NCBI GenBank assembly: GCA_022777455.1
Contig: JALFGI010000027.1
Coordinates: forward strand, 1 to 64,000
From: Clostridiales bacterium
GTDB lineage: Bacteria; Bacillota_A; Clostridia; Oscillospirales; Oscillospiraceae
Direction: 5' to 3'
DNA length: 64,000 nt
Part shown: in pieces, positions 17,424-26,475 of the stretch
Layout: each line of letters opens with the position of its first letter
Position numbering within the stretch: the first letter of the stretch is position 1
Program-made: the position numbers and the translations under genes
The notes under the pieces: model-generated
What the model saw: only the letters and a program-made list of their open reading frames with translations
The model's database searches: none
Told to the model about the DNA's origin: nothing

Positions 17424-17487
17424 GTTTCATCACCCTGAGCAATGATATGCGATAAAGAATCAATCCATTCGTTGCAATCAGAAATTT

Positions 17488-17522
17488 GGGCCGCTTTTGA
17501 TTGTTGAGATCAAAAGCGGCCC
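17488..17522 (-). terminator. Hairpin after the SH3 lipoprotein gene
   Basis: A 14-bp perfect stem, GGGCCGCTTTTGAT (17488-17501) with ATCAAAAGCGGCCC (17509-17522), 32 bases downstream of the stop. The T-tract is weak (AAATTT). The remainder of 17424-17553 holds nothing recognisable. Confidence 0.65.
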
Positions 17523-17553
17523 AGAGAGCACGATTGAGTTAATTTGAAAAGAA

Positions 17554-18750
17554 TCAGTTCATTCTAACGTAGTTCATGCAAATCCAACCAATGTCGATTC
17601 TGCCCCAGGTGTAGCCCTCGGCAGTGGCTGTCTCCAGAATGGTGACAACATCGCCTGCGCTCTTGGTGCCGACAACATTGTAGGAGGTACCAGCCCCGGC
17701 ACGGACGTTAACAGCACTGCCGGTGACGGTTGCGTTACCAGTGGTGGAAGTAGTTCCATTGCCGGTGGAAGTACCTGTTCCGGTGCTGCCATCCAGGCTG
17801 ATATAATCCATGGAGACCCAACCGCCGCTGGCGTAGCCCCAATTGGTGCCGCCAACCTTGATCTGCTGCAGGACCTGAACGCGGTCATTCAGATTCAGGG
17901 ATTTGATCTTGTCATAGTTAGTGCCCGGTCCGCTGCGGACGTTCAGCTGAGTTGCGGTAACGGTGCCGTAAGCAGCGTTGGCGCCAACTTCGCCATCCAC
18001 ATAGACGTAGGACAGGCTGACCCAGCCCTTATCGGTGCGTGCCCATCCGTTGCTGGTTTCCAGAATGGTGATCCGGTCGCCATACACATAGCCGCCCACG
18101 CGCTCGCCGCTCTGGCTTGCGGAGCTACGGATATTCAGTTCACTGGCGATTACCACACCATACTTTGCGTTGGCGGGAGTGGTGGTGCTGCCGGTACCGG
18201 TAATATTGTTCACAGTGGGCTCAGTGGCAGTGGTGGGAGTGGTAGCAGTTGTGGGGGAAGTGGAGGTAGTAGCTGTGCCGCCGGGGGTGCTGGTGCTGCC
18301 GGAGGCCAGCTGTACGTTGCTCATATCCAGCATATCGGTGACGATCCAACCCATCACGTTCAGGCTGTCGGAGCTGACATAAGCCCACTCCACAGAGCCG
18401 ATGGGCTCAATACGCAAAACCTCGACTTCTTCACCGGCATCCAGCTGAGTGATGACGCGGCTGCCGGTGCTGGGTGAGCTGCGGATATTCAGCTGCTCTT
18501 TCACAACGGCCATGTTCTCCTTGGGAGCCGTGGTGGGAACGGTAGTGGGAACCGTGGAAGGCTCAGTGGAGGGTTCGGTGTCGACAATGTTGGGGATATC
18601 GGAACTGGGCTCTGTCGCTTCGGTGGTGGGCTCGGTATTTCCGGAGCCGGGAAGCAGAGAGCAACCGCTGAGCATCGCCAGCGTCAGCAGAAGGACGAGC
18701 GACAGGCTCAAGGAACGGCGAAGAGACTTGTTCTTGAAGGGGTAATTCAT
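17554..18750 (-). CDS. Secreted lipoprotein with four bacterial SH3 domains
   Basis: A 398-residue protein with a lipoprotein signal (LTLAMLSGC, lipidated Cys near residue 30). A Thr/Pro/Glu-rich linker is followed by four SH3b repeats beginning near residues 80, 203, 263 and 342, each with the LNIRSSPST / LNVRSGPGTNYD type motif, separated by Thr/Gly/Ser-rich linkers. SH3b domains usually bind peptidoglycan cross-bridges; no catalytic domain is attached, so it may be a wall-binding or scaffold protein. GGAGGT precedes the ATG by 6 bases. Monocistronic, divergent from cysS. Confidence 0.85.
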   Translation of the reverse strand: MNYPFKNKSLRRSLSLSLVLLLTLAMLSGCSLLPGSGNTEPTTEATEPSSDIPNIVDTEPSTEPSTVPTTVPTTAPKENMAVVKEQLNIRSSPSTGSRVITQLDAGEEVEVLRIEPIGSVEWAYVSSDSLNVMGWIVTDMLDMSNVQLASGSTSTPGGTATTSTSPTTATTPTTATEPTVNNITGTGSTTTPANAKYGVVIASELNIRSSASQSGERVGGYVYGDRITILETSNGWARTDKGWVSLSYVYVDGEVGANAAYGTVTATQLNVRSGPGTNYDKIKSLNLNDRVQVLQQIKVGGTNWGYASGGWVSMDYISLDGSTGTGTSTGNGTTSTTGNATVTGSAVNVRAGAGTSYNVVGTKSAGDVVTILETATAEGYTWGRIDIGWICMNYVRMN

Positions 18751-18929
18751 AAGGTTACCTCCCTTTCTAATTATTTCTCGATGGTATTATATCGGATTAG
18801 GGGGCGGATTGTCAATAGGATAAGAATTATTTAATGATTGTTTCATACCTTAGGGTGTGCATTTTTTGTGGAATCCTCCATGGAAAAAACGGTAAAAATA
18901 CTTCTTCAATTTATTTCGTTAGATTACTC

Positions 18930-18959
18930 TTGACATATGCCCGGGAATGATGATAGAAT
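18930..18959 (+). promoter_or_regulatory. Sigma-A promoter of the cysS T-box leader
   Basis: TTGACA (18930-18935), 18 bases, TAGAAT (18954-18959). Confidence 0.85.
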
Positions 18960-18965
18960 CAGATA

Positions 18966-19170
18966 AATTTCATACCGCAGTGAACGGAAAGAGTAGCGTT
19001 TTCCTCCCGTCAGAGAATTTGGGCCATTGGCTGAAAGCCCGAATGGTTTTGGATGCGTGAATGTGCGTCCGGGAGCGGAAGCGTTTTCAAAAGTGAGAAA
19101 TGAGAGTGGAACCGCGGCCAACCGCCGCCTCTTGTACGGCCCGATGGGCATGTATAAGGGGCGTTTTATT
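18966..19170 (+). promoter_or_regulatory. T-box riboswitch (cysteine) upstream of cysS
   Basis: The leader has an AGAGA region and a GGCTGAAAGCCC apical hairpin of stem I, then the conserved T-box AGTGGAACCGCGG at 19105-19117. A terminator stem, CGCCTCTTGTAC (19126-19137) with GTATAAGGGGCG (19152-19163), is followed by TTTTATTTT. Uncharged tRNA-Cys should favour the antiterminator. The specifier is probably the TGC in GAATGTGCGTCC, but I could not fold stem I rigorously. Confidence 0.88.
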
Positions 19171-19199
19171 TTGCATATTATTACAGGAGGAGATAGATT

Positions 19200-20627
19200 A
19201 TGTATCTTTACAACTCTGCCACCCATAAAAAAGAACTGTTCACCCCCAATGATCCCAGCCTGGTGAAAATGTATACCTGTGGTCCTACGGTGTATCACTA
19301 TGCCCACATCGGCAATCTGCGCAGCTATATCATGGAGGACGTGCTGGAAAAGGCCCTTCGTTATGTGGGCTATCCTGTAAAGCGGGTGATGAACATCACC
19401 GATGTGGGACACCTGGCTTCTGATGCCGACACCGGTGAGGACAAAATGCTCAAGGGTGCCCGCCGGGAGCATAAAACCGTCATGGAGATCGCCAAGTTTT
19501 ATACCGATGCCTTCTTCTCTGACTGTGACAAGCTGAACATCAAACGTCCTGATGTGGTAGAGCCGGCAACCAACTGCATCGATGAATACATCCATATGGT
19601 GTCCGTGCTGCTGGAAAAGGGCAAGGCCTATCTGGCCGGCGGAAATGTGTATTTTGATACCTCCACATTGGATAAGTACTATGTGTTCAATGACCACGAT
19701 GAAGAAGATCTGGCCGTTGGCGTCCGGGAAGGCGTGGAAGAGGACACGAACAAGCGGAACAAAAACGATTTTGTTTTGTGGTTCACCAAGTCCAAGTTTG
19801 AAGATCAGGCTCTGAAGTGGGATTCTCCCTGGGGCGTGGGATATCCCGGCTGGCACATCGAGTGCTCCTGCATTTCCATGAAGCACCTGGGTGAAGATCT
19901 GGATATTCACTGCGGCGGCATCGACAATGCATTCCCGCACCATACCAACGAAATTGCCCAGTCCGAAAGCTATCTGGGCCACAAGTGGTGCAATTACTGG
20001 TTCCATGTGCACCACCTGAATGTGGACTACGGCGACGGTGTTTCCAAAATGAGCAAGTCCAAGGGCGAATTCCTGACGGTTTCCCTGCTGGAAGAGAAGG
20101 GCTATGACCCCATGGCCTACCGTCTGTTCTGCCTGCAGAGCCATTATCGCCGGAACTTGGTGTTCAATTGGGAGAATCTGGACAATGCTGCCGCTGCCTA
20201 TCAAAAGCTGGTTGCCAAAATCGCCACACTGAAGCCTGAAGGAGAGGTGGACACTGCTGCCTTGAAGGGACTGAAAGAGCGGTTTGTGGGTGCGCTGAAT
20301 GGGGATTTGAACACTTCTCTGGCAGTGACAGCAGTTTATGATGTGCTGAAAGCAAAGTGCAATGATGCTACCAAGCTGGCAGCACTGGCGGATTTTGACC
20401 AGGTGCTCAGCCTGAACCTGATTTCCGCTGCTGAGGCGTTGCGCAAAAAGCAAGCTGAGGAAGAGGCAGCTAATGCTGATCCTGAAGTGGATGCTTTGGT
20501 TGCGGCCAGAACCGCTGCCAAGAAAGCTAAAAATTTTGCGGAAGCAGACCGTATTCGGGATGAACTGAAAGCCATGGGCATCGAAATCATCGATATGCCC
20601 CAGGGAACGAAGTGGAGAAGAGTATGA
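19200..20627 (+). CDS. cysS: Cysteinyl-tRNA synthetase
   Basis: A 475-residue class I synthetase. TCGPTVYHYAHIGNLRSY includes the HIGH-type motif and the zinc-binding Cys near residue 27; further zinc ligands lie in IECSCISMKHLG and HTNEIAQSE, and KMSKSKG is the KMSKS loop. It charges tRNA-Cys in the cytoplasm. A perfect ribosome-binding site (AGGAGG) precedes the ATG. Controlled by the T-box leader; its TGA overlaps the ATG of polA (ATGA), so polA translation is coupled to it. Confidence 0.97.
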   Translation: MYLYNSATHKKELFTPNDPSLVKMYTCGPTVYHYAHIGNLRSYIMEDVLEKALRYVGYPVKRVMNITDVGHLASDADTGEDKMLKGARREHKTVMEIAKFYTDAFFSDCDKLNIKRPDVVEPATNCIDEYIHMVSVLLEKGKAYLAGGNVYFDTSTLDKYYVFNDHDEEDLAVGVREGVEEDTNKRNKNDFVLWFTKSKFEDQALKWDSPWGVGYPGWHIECSCISMKHLGEDLDIHCGGIDNAFPHHTNEIAQSESYLGHKWCNYWFHVHHLNVDYGDGVSKMSKSKGEFLTVSLLEEKGYDPMAYRLFCLQSHYRRNLVFNWENLDNAAAAYQKLVAKIATLKPEGEVDTAALKGLKERFVGALNGDLNTSLAVTAVYDVLKAKCNDATKLAALADFDQVLSLNLISAAEALRKKQAEEEAANADPEVDALVAARTAAKKAKNFAEADRIRDELKAMGIEIIDMPQGTKWRRV

Positions 20628-23155
20628 AGCTGTTGATTTTAGACGGCAACAGTGTTATCAATCGTGCTTATTTTGGAGTAAAGCCCCTTACCACCAGGGA
20701 GGGGCTTTACACCCATGCCATTTATGGCTTCCTGAATATTCTGGAGCGAATGGAGAAGGAGGAACAACCTGATGCGGTTGCGGTTGCCTTCGATCTCCAC
20801 GGCCCCACCTTCCGTCATCTGCGCTATGATGGCTACAAGGCAACCCGCCACGGGATGCCGGAGGAGCTGGCACAGCAGATGCCCTATGCCAAAGATGTCC
20901 TGCGGGCGATGAATATCCCGATCTACGAGTGCCAGGGCTGGGAAGCCGACGATGTGATCGGCACTGTGGGGCGCATTTGTTCCAACCATGACTGGCAGTG
21001 CGTGATCGTAACGGGAGACCGGGACAGTCTCCAATTGATCGATGACCATGTCAATGTGAAACTGGTCATTTCCAAGCCCGGTCAGACCAACACGACTTTG
21101 TATACTCCTGAAGTTTTTCGGGAGGAATATGGTTTTGAGCCAAAAAAATTGATCGATCTGAAAGCGCTTATGGGTGATTCTTCGGACAATATTCCCGGTG
21201 TAGCCGGGGTTGGCCCCAAAACAGCCAAGGATCTTCTGGCCAAATTCGGCAGCCTGGATGGGGTCTATGCCAATTTGGACGATTCTTTCATCCGTCCTAA
21301 GCTTCGGGAGAAATTGGAGGCTGGGAAGGAGAATGCCTATCTTTCCTATGAGCTTGCCACCATTATTCCGGAAGCACCTATTGATTTCGCGCCGGAGGAT
21401 GCACTGAAGAAACCGTTCAATCAGAAGGAACTGTATCAGCTGTTCCAGAAGCTGGAATTTGTCCGCCTGATTGACAAATATGGCCTGCGAAGCGCAGGCT
21501 TTGAAGCGTCCGCCTCCGTACGGAGGGCGGAACGGCTGCCAAAGGCGGATTCGGTGCCTGAAAATCTTTCCGAATGCGCTCTATACGCGGCGGCAGACGG
21601 CAGCATCGGGATTGCCTGGGCCCAGGGGGTATGCTCCCTTTCCCCCATGGAAGTGCAGATGCAGCATTTTTCCCTGCCAGAAAAAGTGAAGCTGATCCTC
21701 CATGATTCCAAAACAGCGCGTCATCGACTGGCAGAACTGGGAGTATCCTGCATGGATGCCTGGTTTGACACAGCCCTTGCTGCCTATGATCTGAATCCCA
21801 GCCAATCGGATTATCCGGTTTCAAAGCTGGCGACAACCTTCCTGGGAACCAATGTGGAGGATGAGGATTCCTCCGCGTGCGCGGAGGCCCTTTGGCAGCT
21901 GAAGCCGGTTTTGGAAGAGGAACTGAAGAAAAACGGAATGACGGAGCTCTATTCCAAAATGGAACTTCCCCTGTGTGATGTCCTCTACCGGATGGAGCAG
22001 CGGGGCATTGCCATTGACCGCAATCAGTTGGAACAGTTCGGCCAGATGCTCTCCCAGAGAATTGCAGACTGTGAAGGGCTGATTTATTCTTTCTCCGGGG
22101 AAGTGTTCAATATCAATTCCCCCAAACAGCTGGGTGAGCTGTTATTTGAAAAGCTGGGGCTGCCTCCGGTGAAAAAAACAAAAACCGGCTATGCCACCAA
22201 TGCGGACGTACTGGAAAAGCTGAAAGGCAAACATCCCATCATCCCTGCCATCATGGACTATCGGATGCTTACCAAGTTGAAGTCCACTTATGCTGATGGT
22301 TTGATGAAGGAAATCCGGGAGGACGGGAGAATTCACACCACCTTCCAGAATCTGGTCACCGCCACCGGGCGGCTTTCCTCTACGGAACCCAATCTACAGA
22401 ATATTCCCGTTCGTACCGATTTGGGTGCGGAAATTCGGAAGATGTTTGTACCCAGAGCGGGTTGCGTCCTGGTGGATGCGGACTACAGCCAGATTGAACT
22501 GCGGGTGCTGGCCCACATCGCCGATGATAAAACCATGCAGCAGGCTTTCTGCGCCGGAGAGGATATCCACACTGCCACTGCCGCCCAGGTGTTTGGGGTG
22601 GATAAGGATTCCGTAACCCCATTACAGCGCCGCCATGCCAAGGCGGTGAATTTCGGCATTGTATATGGCATCTCGGAGTTTTCCCTGGCGGAGGATATCG
22701 GTGTCACCCGCTATGAGGCCCGGGAATATATCGACCAGTACCTTGCCACTTATCACGGCGTGCGGGACTATATGAAAAAAGTAGTTTCTGATGCCCGGGA
22801 GAGCGGATATACCCAGACCCTCTATGGCCGCAGACGGTATATCCCGGAGCTGAAAAGCAGCAATTTTAACGTCCGCCAGGGTGCGGAACGAATTGCACTG
22901 AATACCCCCATCCAAGGTACCGCTGCAGACCTGATCAAGCTGGCCATGATTCGGGTGGAAACGGCACTGCGTGATTCCTTCCCACAGGCGGAGCTCTTGC
23001 TCCAGGTCCACGACGAACTGATTGTGGAGTGCCCGGAAGCAATTGCGCCCCAGGTGGCAGATCTGGTCAGCCGGGAAATGGAGCAGGTGGCGTCTCTCAG
23101 TGTTCCGCTGACGGCAGAAGCGAAATTCGGAAAGAGCTGGTACGAGGCCAAATGA
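20624..23155 (+). CDS. polA: DNA polymerase I
   Basis: An 843-residue enzyme: N-terminal 5' nuclease (ILDGNSVINRAYFG, GWEADDVIG, VTGDRDSLQL, LMGDSSDNIPGVAGVGPKTA), a middle 3'-5' exonuclease-like domain and a C-terminal polymerase (DYSQIELR motif A, RRHAKAVNFGIVYG motif B, QVHDEL motif C). The middle domain lacks the DxE pair of active exonucleases, so proofreading is probably absent, as in many Gram-positive and Thermus enzymes. It fills gaps and removes primers. ATG 20624 overlaps the cysS stop by four bases with GGAG upstream; a GTG at 20612 is less likely. Confidence 0.96.
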   Translation: MKLLILDGNSVINRAYFGVKPLTTREGLYTHAIYGFLNILERMEKEEQPDAVAVAFDLHGPTFRHLRYDGYKATRHGMPEELAQQMPYAKDVLRAMNIPIYECQGWEADDVIGTVGRICSNHDWQCVIVTGDRDSLQLIDDHVNVKLVISKPGQTNTTLYTPEVFREEYGFEPKKLIDLKALMGDSSDNIPGVAGVGPKTAKDLLAKFGSLDGVYANLDDSFIRPKLREKLEAGKENAYLSYELATIIPEAPIDFAPEDALKKPFNQKELYQLFQKLEFVRLIDKYGLRSAGFEASASVRRAERLPKADSVPENLSECALYAAADGSIGIAWAQGVCSLSPMEVQMQHFSLPEKVKLILHDSKTARHRLAELGVSCMDAWFDTALAAYDLNPSQSDYPVSKLATTFLGTNVEDEDSSACAEALWQLKPVLEEELKKNGMTELYSKMELPLCDVLYRMEQRGIAIDRNQLEQFGQMLSQRIADCEGLIYSFSGEVFNINSPKQLGELLFEKLGLPPVKKTKTGYATNADVLEKLKGKHPIIPAIMDYRMLTKLKSTYADGLMKEIREDGRIHTTFQNLVTATGRLSSTEPNLQNIPVRTDLGAEIRKMFVPRAGCVLVDADYSQIELRVLAHIADDKTMQQAFCAGEDIHTATAAQVFGVDKDSVTPLQRRHAKAVNFGIVYGISEFSLAEDIGVTRYEAREYIDQYLATYHGVRDYMKKVVSDARESGYTQTLYGRRRYIPELKSSNFNVRQGAERIALNTPIQGTAADLIKLAMIRVETALRDSFPQAELLLQVHDELIVECPEAIAPQVADLVSREMEQVASLSVPLTAEAKFGKSWYEAK

Positions 23156-23595
23156 TGGAAATCAAACGAATGAACAGGCAGCATGTTTCCCAGGTCGCGG
23201 CTTTGGAACAGATTTGTTTTTCTGCCCCTTGGAGCGAGAAAAGCATTGTAGGGGAACTGGACAATCCACTTTCCCTGTGGCTTGTGTGTGAGGAAGAAGA
23301 CACAGTGCTGGGGTATGTAGGCTCTCAGACGGTGCTGGGAGAGACGGATATGATGAATGTGGCCGTTTCACCGGAAGCTAGGAGAAAGGGAATTGCCCAA
23401 GGGCTGATTTTGACGCTTGAGGATGAGCTGAAACTTCTGGGAAGCCACTGCCTGACGTTGGAGGTGCGCGCCTCCAATATCCCTGCGATCGCCTTGTATA
23501 AAAAGCTGGAATTTTCCCAGGTGGGCAGACGGCCTAATTATTACCGAAATCCCAAAGAGGATGCCCTTATTTTGAGAAAGGAGTGGCAGATTTGA
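23152..23595 (+). CDS. rimI: Ribosomal protein S18 alanine N-acetyltransferase RimI
   Basis: A 147-residue GNAT enzyme. Motif A is MNVAVSPEARRKGIAQGLI (acetyl-CoA pyrophosphate loop RRKGIA), preceded by an N-terminal ICFSAPWSEKSI segment and followed by LEVRASNIPAIALYKKLEF typical of RimI. It acetylates the N terminus of ribosomal protein S18, or acts more broadly. The ATG at 23152 overlaps the polA stop (ATGATG), and its own stop overlaps tsaD. In many Bacillota rimI sits between tsaB and tsaD; tsaB and tsaE are not in this window. Confidence 0.9.
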   Translation: MMEIKRMNRQHVSQVAALEQICFSAPWSEKSIVGELDNPLSLWLVCEEEDTVLGYVGSQTVLGETDMMNVAVSPEARRKGIAQGLILTLEDELKLLGSHCLTLEVRASNIPAIALYKKLEFSQVGRRPNYYRNPKEDALILRKEWQI

Positions 23596-24608
23596 ATATT
23601 CTGGCAGTGGAATCCTCCTGTGACGAGACCGCTGTTGCCATCGTCCGGGATGGACGGGAAATTCTGACGGACTGCATCGCTTCCCAGGTGGATCTGCATC
23701 GTCTCTATGGCGGCGTAGTGCCGGAGATCGCTTCCCGAAAGCATATCGAAGCCATCTCCGGTCTGGCAGATCAGGCTTTGGTGCAAACCGGGCTTACCAG
23801 AAAAGACATTGATGCCGTTGCTGTGACCTATGCCCCAGGTCTGATCGGTGCTGTTCTGGTTGGTGTAAATTTCGCTAAGGCGGCTGCTTTTTCTATGGGT
23901 AAGCCTTTGATTCCCGTGCATCACATTCGAGGGCACATTGCAGCGAATTATCTGGCTTACCCGGAATTGGAACCTCCCTTCCTGTGCCTGGTGGTCTCCG
24001 GCGGGCATACCATGATCGTGGAAGTGAAGGATTATACCAATATGAACATCCTGGGCACATCCTTGGATGATGCGGCAGGGGAGTGCTTTGATAAAGTGGC
24101 CCGGGTACTGGGCATGCCCTATCCCGGGGGTGCTGCGCTGGATCAGATGGCCAAGCAGGGAGATGACAAAAAATATGTTCTTCCCAGAAGCAAGCCCGGT
24201 GAGAATCCTTATAATATGAGCTTCTCTGGTCTGAAGACGGCAGCGTTGAATCTGATTCATCACGCTGAGCAGGTTGGGGAGGAGCTGGATATCTCAAGCC
24301 TTTGCGCCAGCTTTTCCGCAGCAGTTTCCGATACTTTGGTGCCCAGAGTGATAATGGCAATGGAACAGACTGGCTATCGGAAAATCGCTGTTGCAGGCGG
24401 TGTGGCCGCCAATTCCAGAATTCGTCATGATATTTTGGAAGCGGCGAAAAAGATGGATGCCCAAGTCTTTATGCCACCACTGAGCCTTTGCGGGGACAAT
24501 GGCGCCATGATCGGAGCCCAGGCATACTACGAATACATGGCCGGAAATGTGGCAGATATGAGCCTGAACGCCTATGCAACCAAGTCGATATTGGGAGAAA
24601 CGCTATAA
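23592..24608 (+). CDS. tsaD: tRNA N6-adenosine threonylcarbamoyltransferase TsaD
   Basis: A 338-residue ASKHA-fold enzyme: NILAVESSCDETAVAI at the N terminus, metal-binding HHIRGHIAANY, nucleotide loop VVSGGHTM and C-terminal GGVAANSRIR. It transfers threonylcarbamoyl to A37 of ANN-decoding tRNAs. I start at TTG 23592, which overlaps the rimI stop (TTGA) and has AAGGAG 8 bases upstream; the GTG at 23583 lies too close to that site. Last gene of the coupled cysS-polA-rimI-tsaD run. Confidence 0.94.
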   Translation: MNILAVESSCDETAVAIVRDGREILTDCIASQVDLHRLYGGVVPEIASRKHIEAISGLADQALVQTGLTRKDIDAVAVTYAPGLIGAVLVGVNFAKAAAFSMGKPLIPVHHIRGHIAANYLAYPELEPPFLCLVVSGGHTMIVEVKDYTNMNILGTSLDDAAGECFDKVARVLGMPYPGGAALDQMAKQGDDKKYVLPRSKPGENPYNMSFSGLKTAALNLIHHAEQVGEELDISSLCASFSAAVSDTLVPRVIMAMEQTGYRKIAVAGGVAANSRIRHDILEAAKKMDAQVFMPPLSLCGDNGAMIGAQAYYEYMAGNVADMSLNAYATKSILGETL

Positions 24609-24708
24609 AAGAAAGCCAAATCACCTTGTAACCGAAAAGTTACTGATTTGAAACTTTCTTAATAAAATCTTCAAAAATACGCCAAAATCTCCGGTGATTG
24701 CTGTGAAC

Positions 24709-24762
24709 AAGCCTGTGGAAAGTGTGAAAAACTGTGTATACATAACGCTTTTCCACAGGCTT
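24709..24762. repeat. 13-bp perfect inverted repeat around TGTGGAAA/TTTCCACA
   Basis: AAGCCTGTGGAAA (24709-24721) and TTTCCACAGGCTT (24750-24762) are exact inverted copies 28 bases apart in the tsaD-GNAT gap. It could be a hairpin or a protein site; the arms resemble but do not equal DnaA boxes. Confidence 0.55.
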
Positions 24763-24808
24763 CCAATTTGAAATGCAGCAAAAAAGTTACAAAGAATGGA
24801 GGCTCTGC

Positions 24809-25339
24809 ATGCTCTGTATTGCAAGAAATCTTGGCCAGCTCTCGTTCGGAAAACTGATGGAAGTATACCGGGAAGCCAATCAGGAACACGGCGCGGAGCT
24901 TGCGCCGGGAGAGCCAAAGGAACGGCAGATTGCCCTGTCGGAGCAGGATTTTTACGCTTACCTCCACGACAGCTTTTTCACCCGCCCGGATGCAGTGTAC
25001 TGCATTTTAGAAGAGAATAAAAGGTATGTCAGTGCCCTGCGTTTGGAGCCTTACATGGATGGTCTGCTCCTGGAAGCGCTGGAAACCGCCCCAAAGCAGC
25101 GTCAAAAGGGTTACGCGGTTCAGCTGATTCAAGCAGCACAGCAGATGCTGGAGCAGCAGGGGAGTGTCCGCATTTATTCCCACGTGAGTAAGAAGAATTT
25201 TCCCTCCCTGAAAACACATTTTCATTGTAAGTTTGAAATATACCGGGATTATGCTGCCTACATAGACGGCAGTGTCAATGATCGGGCGTATACCCTGCGG
25301 TACGAAAAAATTGTTTCAGAATTTGAAAAAAAGTGTTGA
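24809..25339 (+). CDS. GNAT family N-acetyltransferase
   Basis: A 176-residue protein with the GNAT core: LRLEPYMDGLLLEALETAP strands followed by the acetyl-CoA loop KQRQKGYAVQLI and a helix, then SKKNFPSLKTHFHCKFEIYR, the region where GNAT enzymes place their substrate-binding strand. The substrate is not predictable. The ATG at 24809 follows GGAGG by 7 bases; an in-frame ATG at 24773 has none. Its 3' end overlaps the -35 box of the tRNA-Ser promoter. Confidence 0.75.
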   Translation: MLCIARNLGQLSFGKLMEVYREANQEHGAELAPGEPKERQIALSEQDFYAYLHDSFFTRPDAVYCILEENKRYVSALRLEPYMDGLLLEALETAPKQRQKGYAVQLIQAAQQMLEQQGSVRIYSHVSKKNFPSLKTHFHCKFEIYRDYAAYIDGSVNDRAYTLRYEKIVSEFEKKC

Positions 25340-25364
25340 CAAATCGAACCCTATGGTGTATTAT
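25336..25364 (+). promoter_or_regulatory. Sigma-A promoter of tRNA-Ser
   Basis: TTGACA (25336-25341), 17 bases, TATTAT (25359-25364), 28 bases before the mature tRNA 5' end. Confidence 0.85.
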
Positions 25365-25392
25365 ACTCTAGCTGGCAGCGAGAGCTGAGTAT

Positions 25393-25484
25393 GGAGAAGT
25401 CGCGTAGCTGGCCGAGCGCGCACGATTGGAAATCGTGTATACCCCAAAAGGGTATCGAGGGTTCAAATCCCTCCTTCTCCGCCA
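25393..25484 (+). tRNA. tRNA-Ser (GGA)
   Basis: A class II tRNA: acceptor GGAGAAG/CTTCTCC, anticodon arm CACGAT-TGGAA-ATCGTG with anticodon GGA, long variable arm ACCCCAAAAGGGT, T-arm GAGGG-TTCAAAT-CCCTC, discriminator G and encoded CCA. Confidence 0.96.
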
Positions 25485-25486
25485 AT

Positions 25487-25519
25487 AAAAGACGATTGCG
25501 AAAGCAGTCGTCTTTTTTT
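25487..25519 (+). terminator. Intrinsic terminator after tRNA-Ser
   Basis: AAAAGACGATTGC pairs with GCAGTCGTCTTTT around GAAA, followed by a run of seven T. Confidence 0.9.
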
Positions 25520-25555
25520 ACGCCTGTATTATTCATCACCAGAGAGGTCGAAATT

Positions 25556-26464
25556 ATGGCAGAGATTTTAACCAAGGCAGGCTGTTTTGTAGCCATCATC
25601 GTTCTGGGCTGGGTTCTTCGTCGAATCGGTTTTTTCAAGGAAGGGGATTTTCAGGTTCTGTCCAAAATCGTCCTTCGGATTACGCTTCCTGCATCCATTG
25701 TGTATAGTTTTTCCGATAAAGAGATCGACCCATCCATGCTGCTGCTCAGTGTGTTCGGTTTGGCGCTGGGCATTGGCTATATCGGAATCGGTTATTTGAT
25801 TGCGATTGGAAAGAGCAAAGAGCAAAAGGCGTTTTCCATACTGAATATCTCCGGTTATAACATCGGGAATTTCACCATGCCGTTTGCTCAGGGGTTCCTT
25901 GGCCCGGCGGGTGTCGTTACCACAAGCCTGTTTGACACCGGCAATGCCTTTATCTGCCTGGGTGTTTCCTACAGCATGGCTGCCATGGTCCAGCGGGGAG
26001 AGAAGTTCTCCGTGCTAAAAATCCTTCGGGACCTCTGCAAATCCGTTCCCTTTGTGACTTACATTACGATGGCACTGCTGGCGCTGCTCCATGTGCATCT
26101 GCCATCTCCCGTCATCGATTTTGCCGGTTTGATTGGAAATGCCAATGCTCCCATGGCCATGCTGATGCTTGGTGTTGGCTTCAAGATCTCCGGGGACGGC
26201 AGCCAGATTCATTCTATTGTTAAAATCCTTTCGGTGCGTTATGCAGTGGCAATTGCCGTGGCGTTGGGGTGCTATTTCCTTCTTCCTGCCGCATTGGAAA
26301 CCCGGCAAACCCTTGCTCTGCTGGCCTTCAGCCCCATTGCTTCGGCAGCTCCCGCCTTTACCGGAGAACTGGGGGGAGATTCCGGCCTTGCCAGCGCGGT
26401 GAACTCCTTGTCCATTGTCATCAGTCTTGTCTGCATTGTGGCTGTGCTGCTGTTGATTCTTTAA
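25556..26464 (+). CDS. AEC family transporter (auxin efflux carrier-like)
   Basis: A 302-residue membrane protein with about ten hydrophobic helices in two similar halves. The first half carries the family-typical LSKIVLRITLPASIVYSFS, and a conserved NxG region is SGYNIGNFTMPFAQGFLG. Bacterial members export or exchange small organic acids such as malate; the substrate here is unknown. ATG 25556 has AGAGG 8 bases upstream. It is separated from tRNA-Ser by that gene's terminator and ends at a bidirectional terminator. Confidence 0.85.
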   Translation: MAEILTKAGCFVAIIVLGWVLRRIGFFKEGDFQVLSKIVLRITLPASIVYSFSDKEIDPSMLLLSVFGLALGIGYIGIGYLIAIGKSKEQKAFSILNISGYNIGNFTMPFAQGFLGPAGVVTTSLFDTGNAFICLGVSYSMAAMVQRGEKFSVLKILRDLCKSVPFVTYITMALLALLHVHLPSPVIDFAGLIGNANAPMAMLMLGVGFKISGDGSQIHSIVKILSVRYAVAIAVALGCYFLLPAALETRQTLALLAFSPIASAAPAFTGELGGDSGLASAVNSLSIVISLVCIVAVLLLIL

Positions 26465-26475
26465 TTGAAACAGAA

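Noticed and set aside
24709..24762. Inverted repeat considered as a replication origin
   Set aside because: Arms are not true TTATCCACA boxes, there is no cluster of boxes, no AT-rich unwinding element and no dnaA or dnaN nearby.
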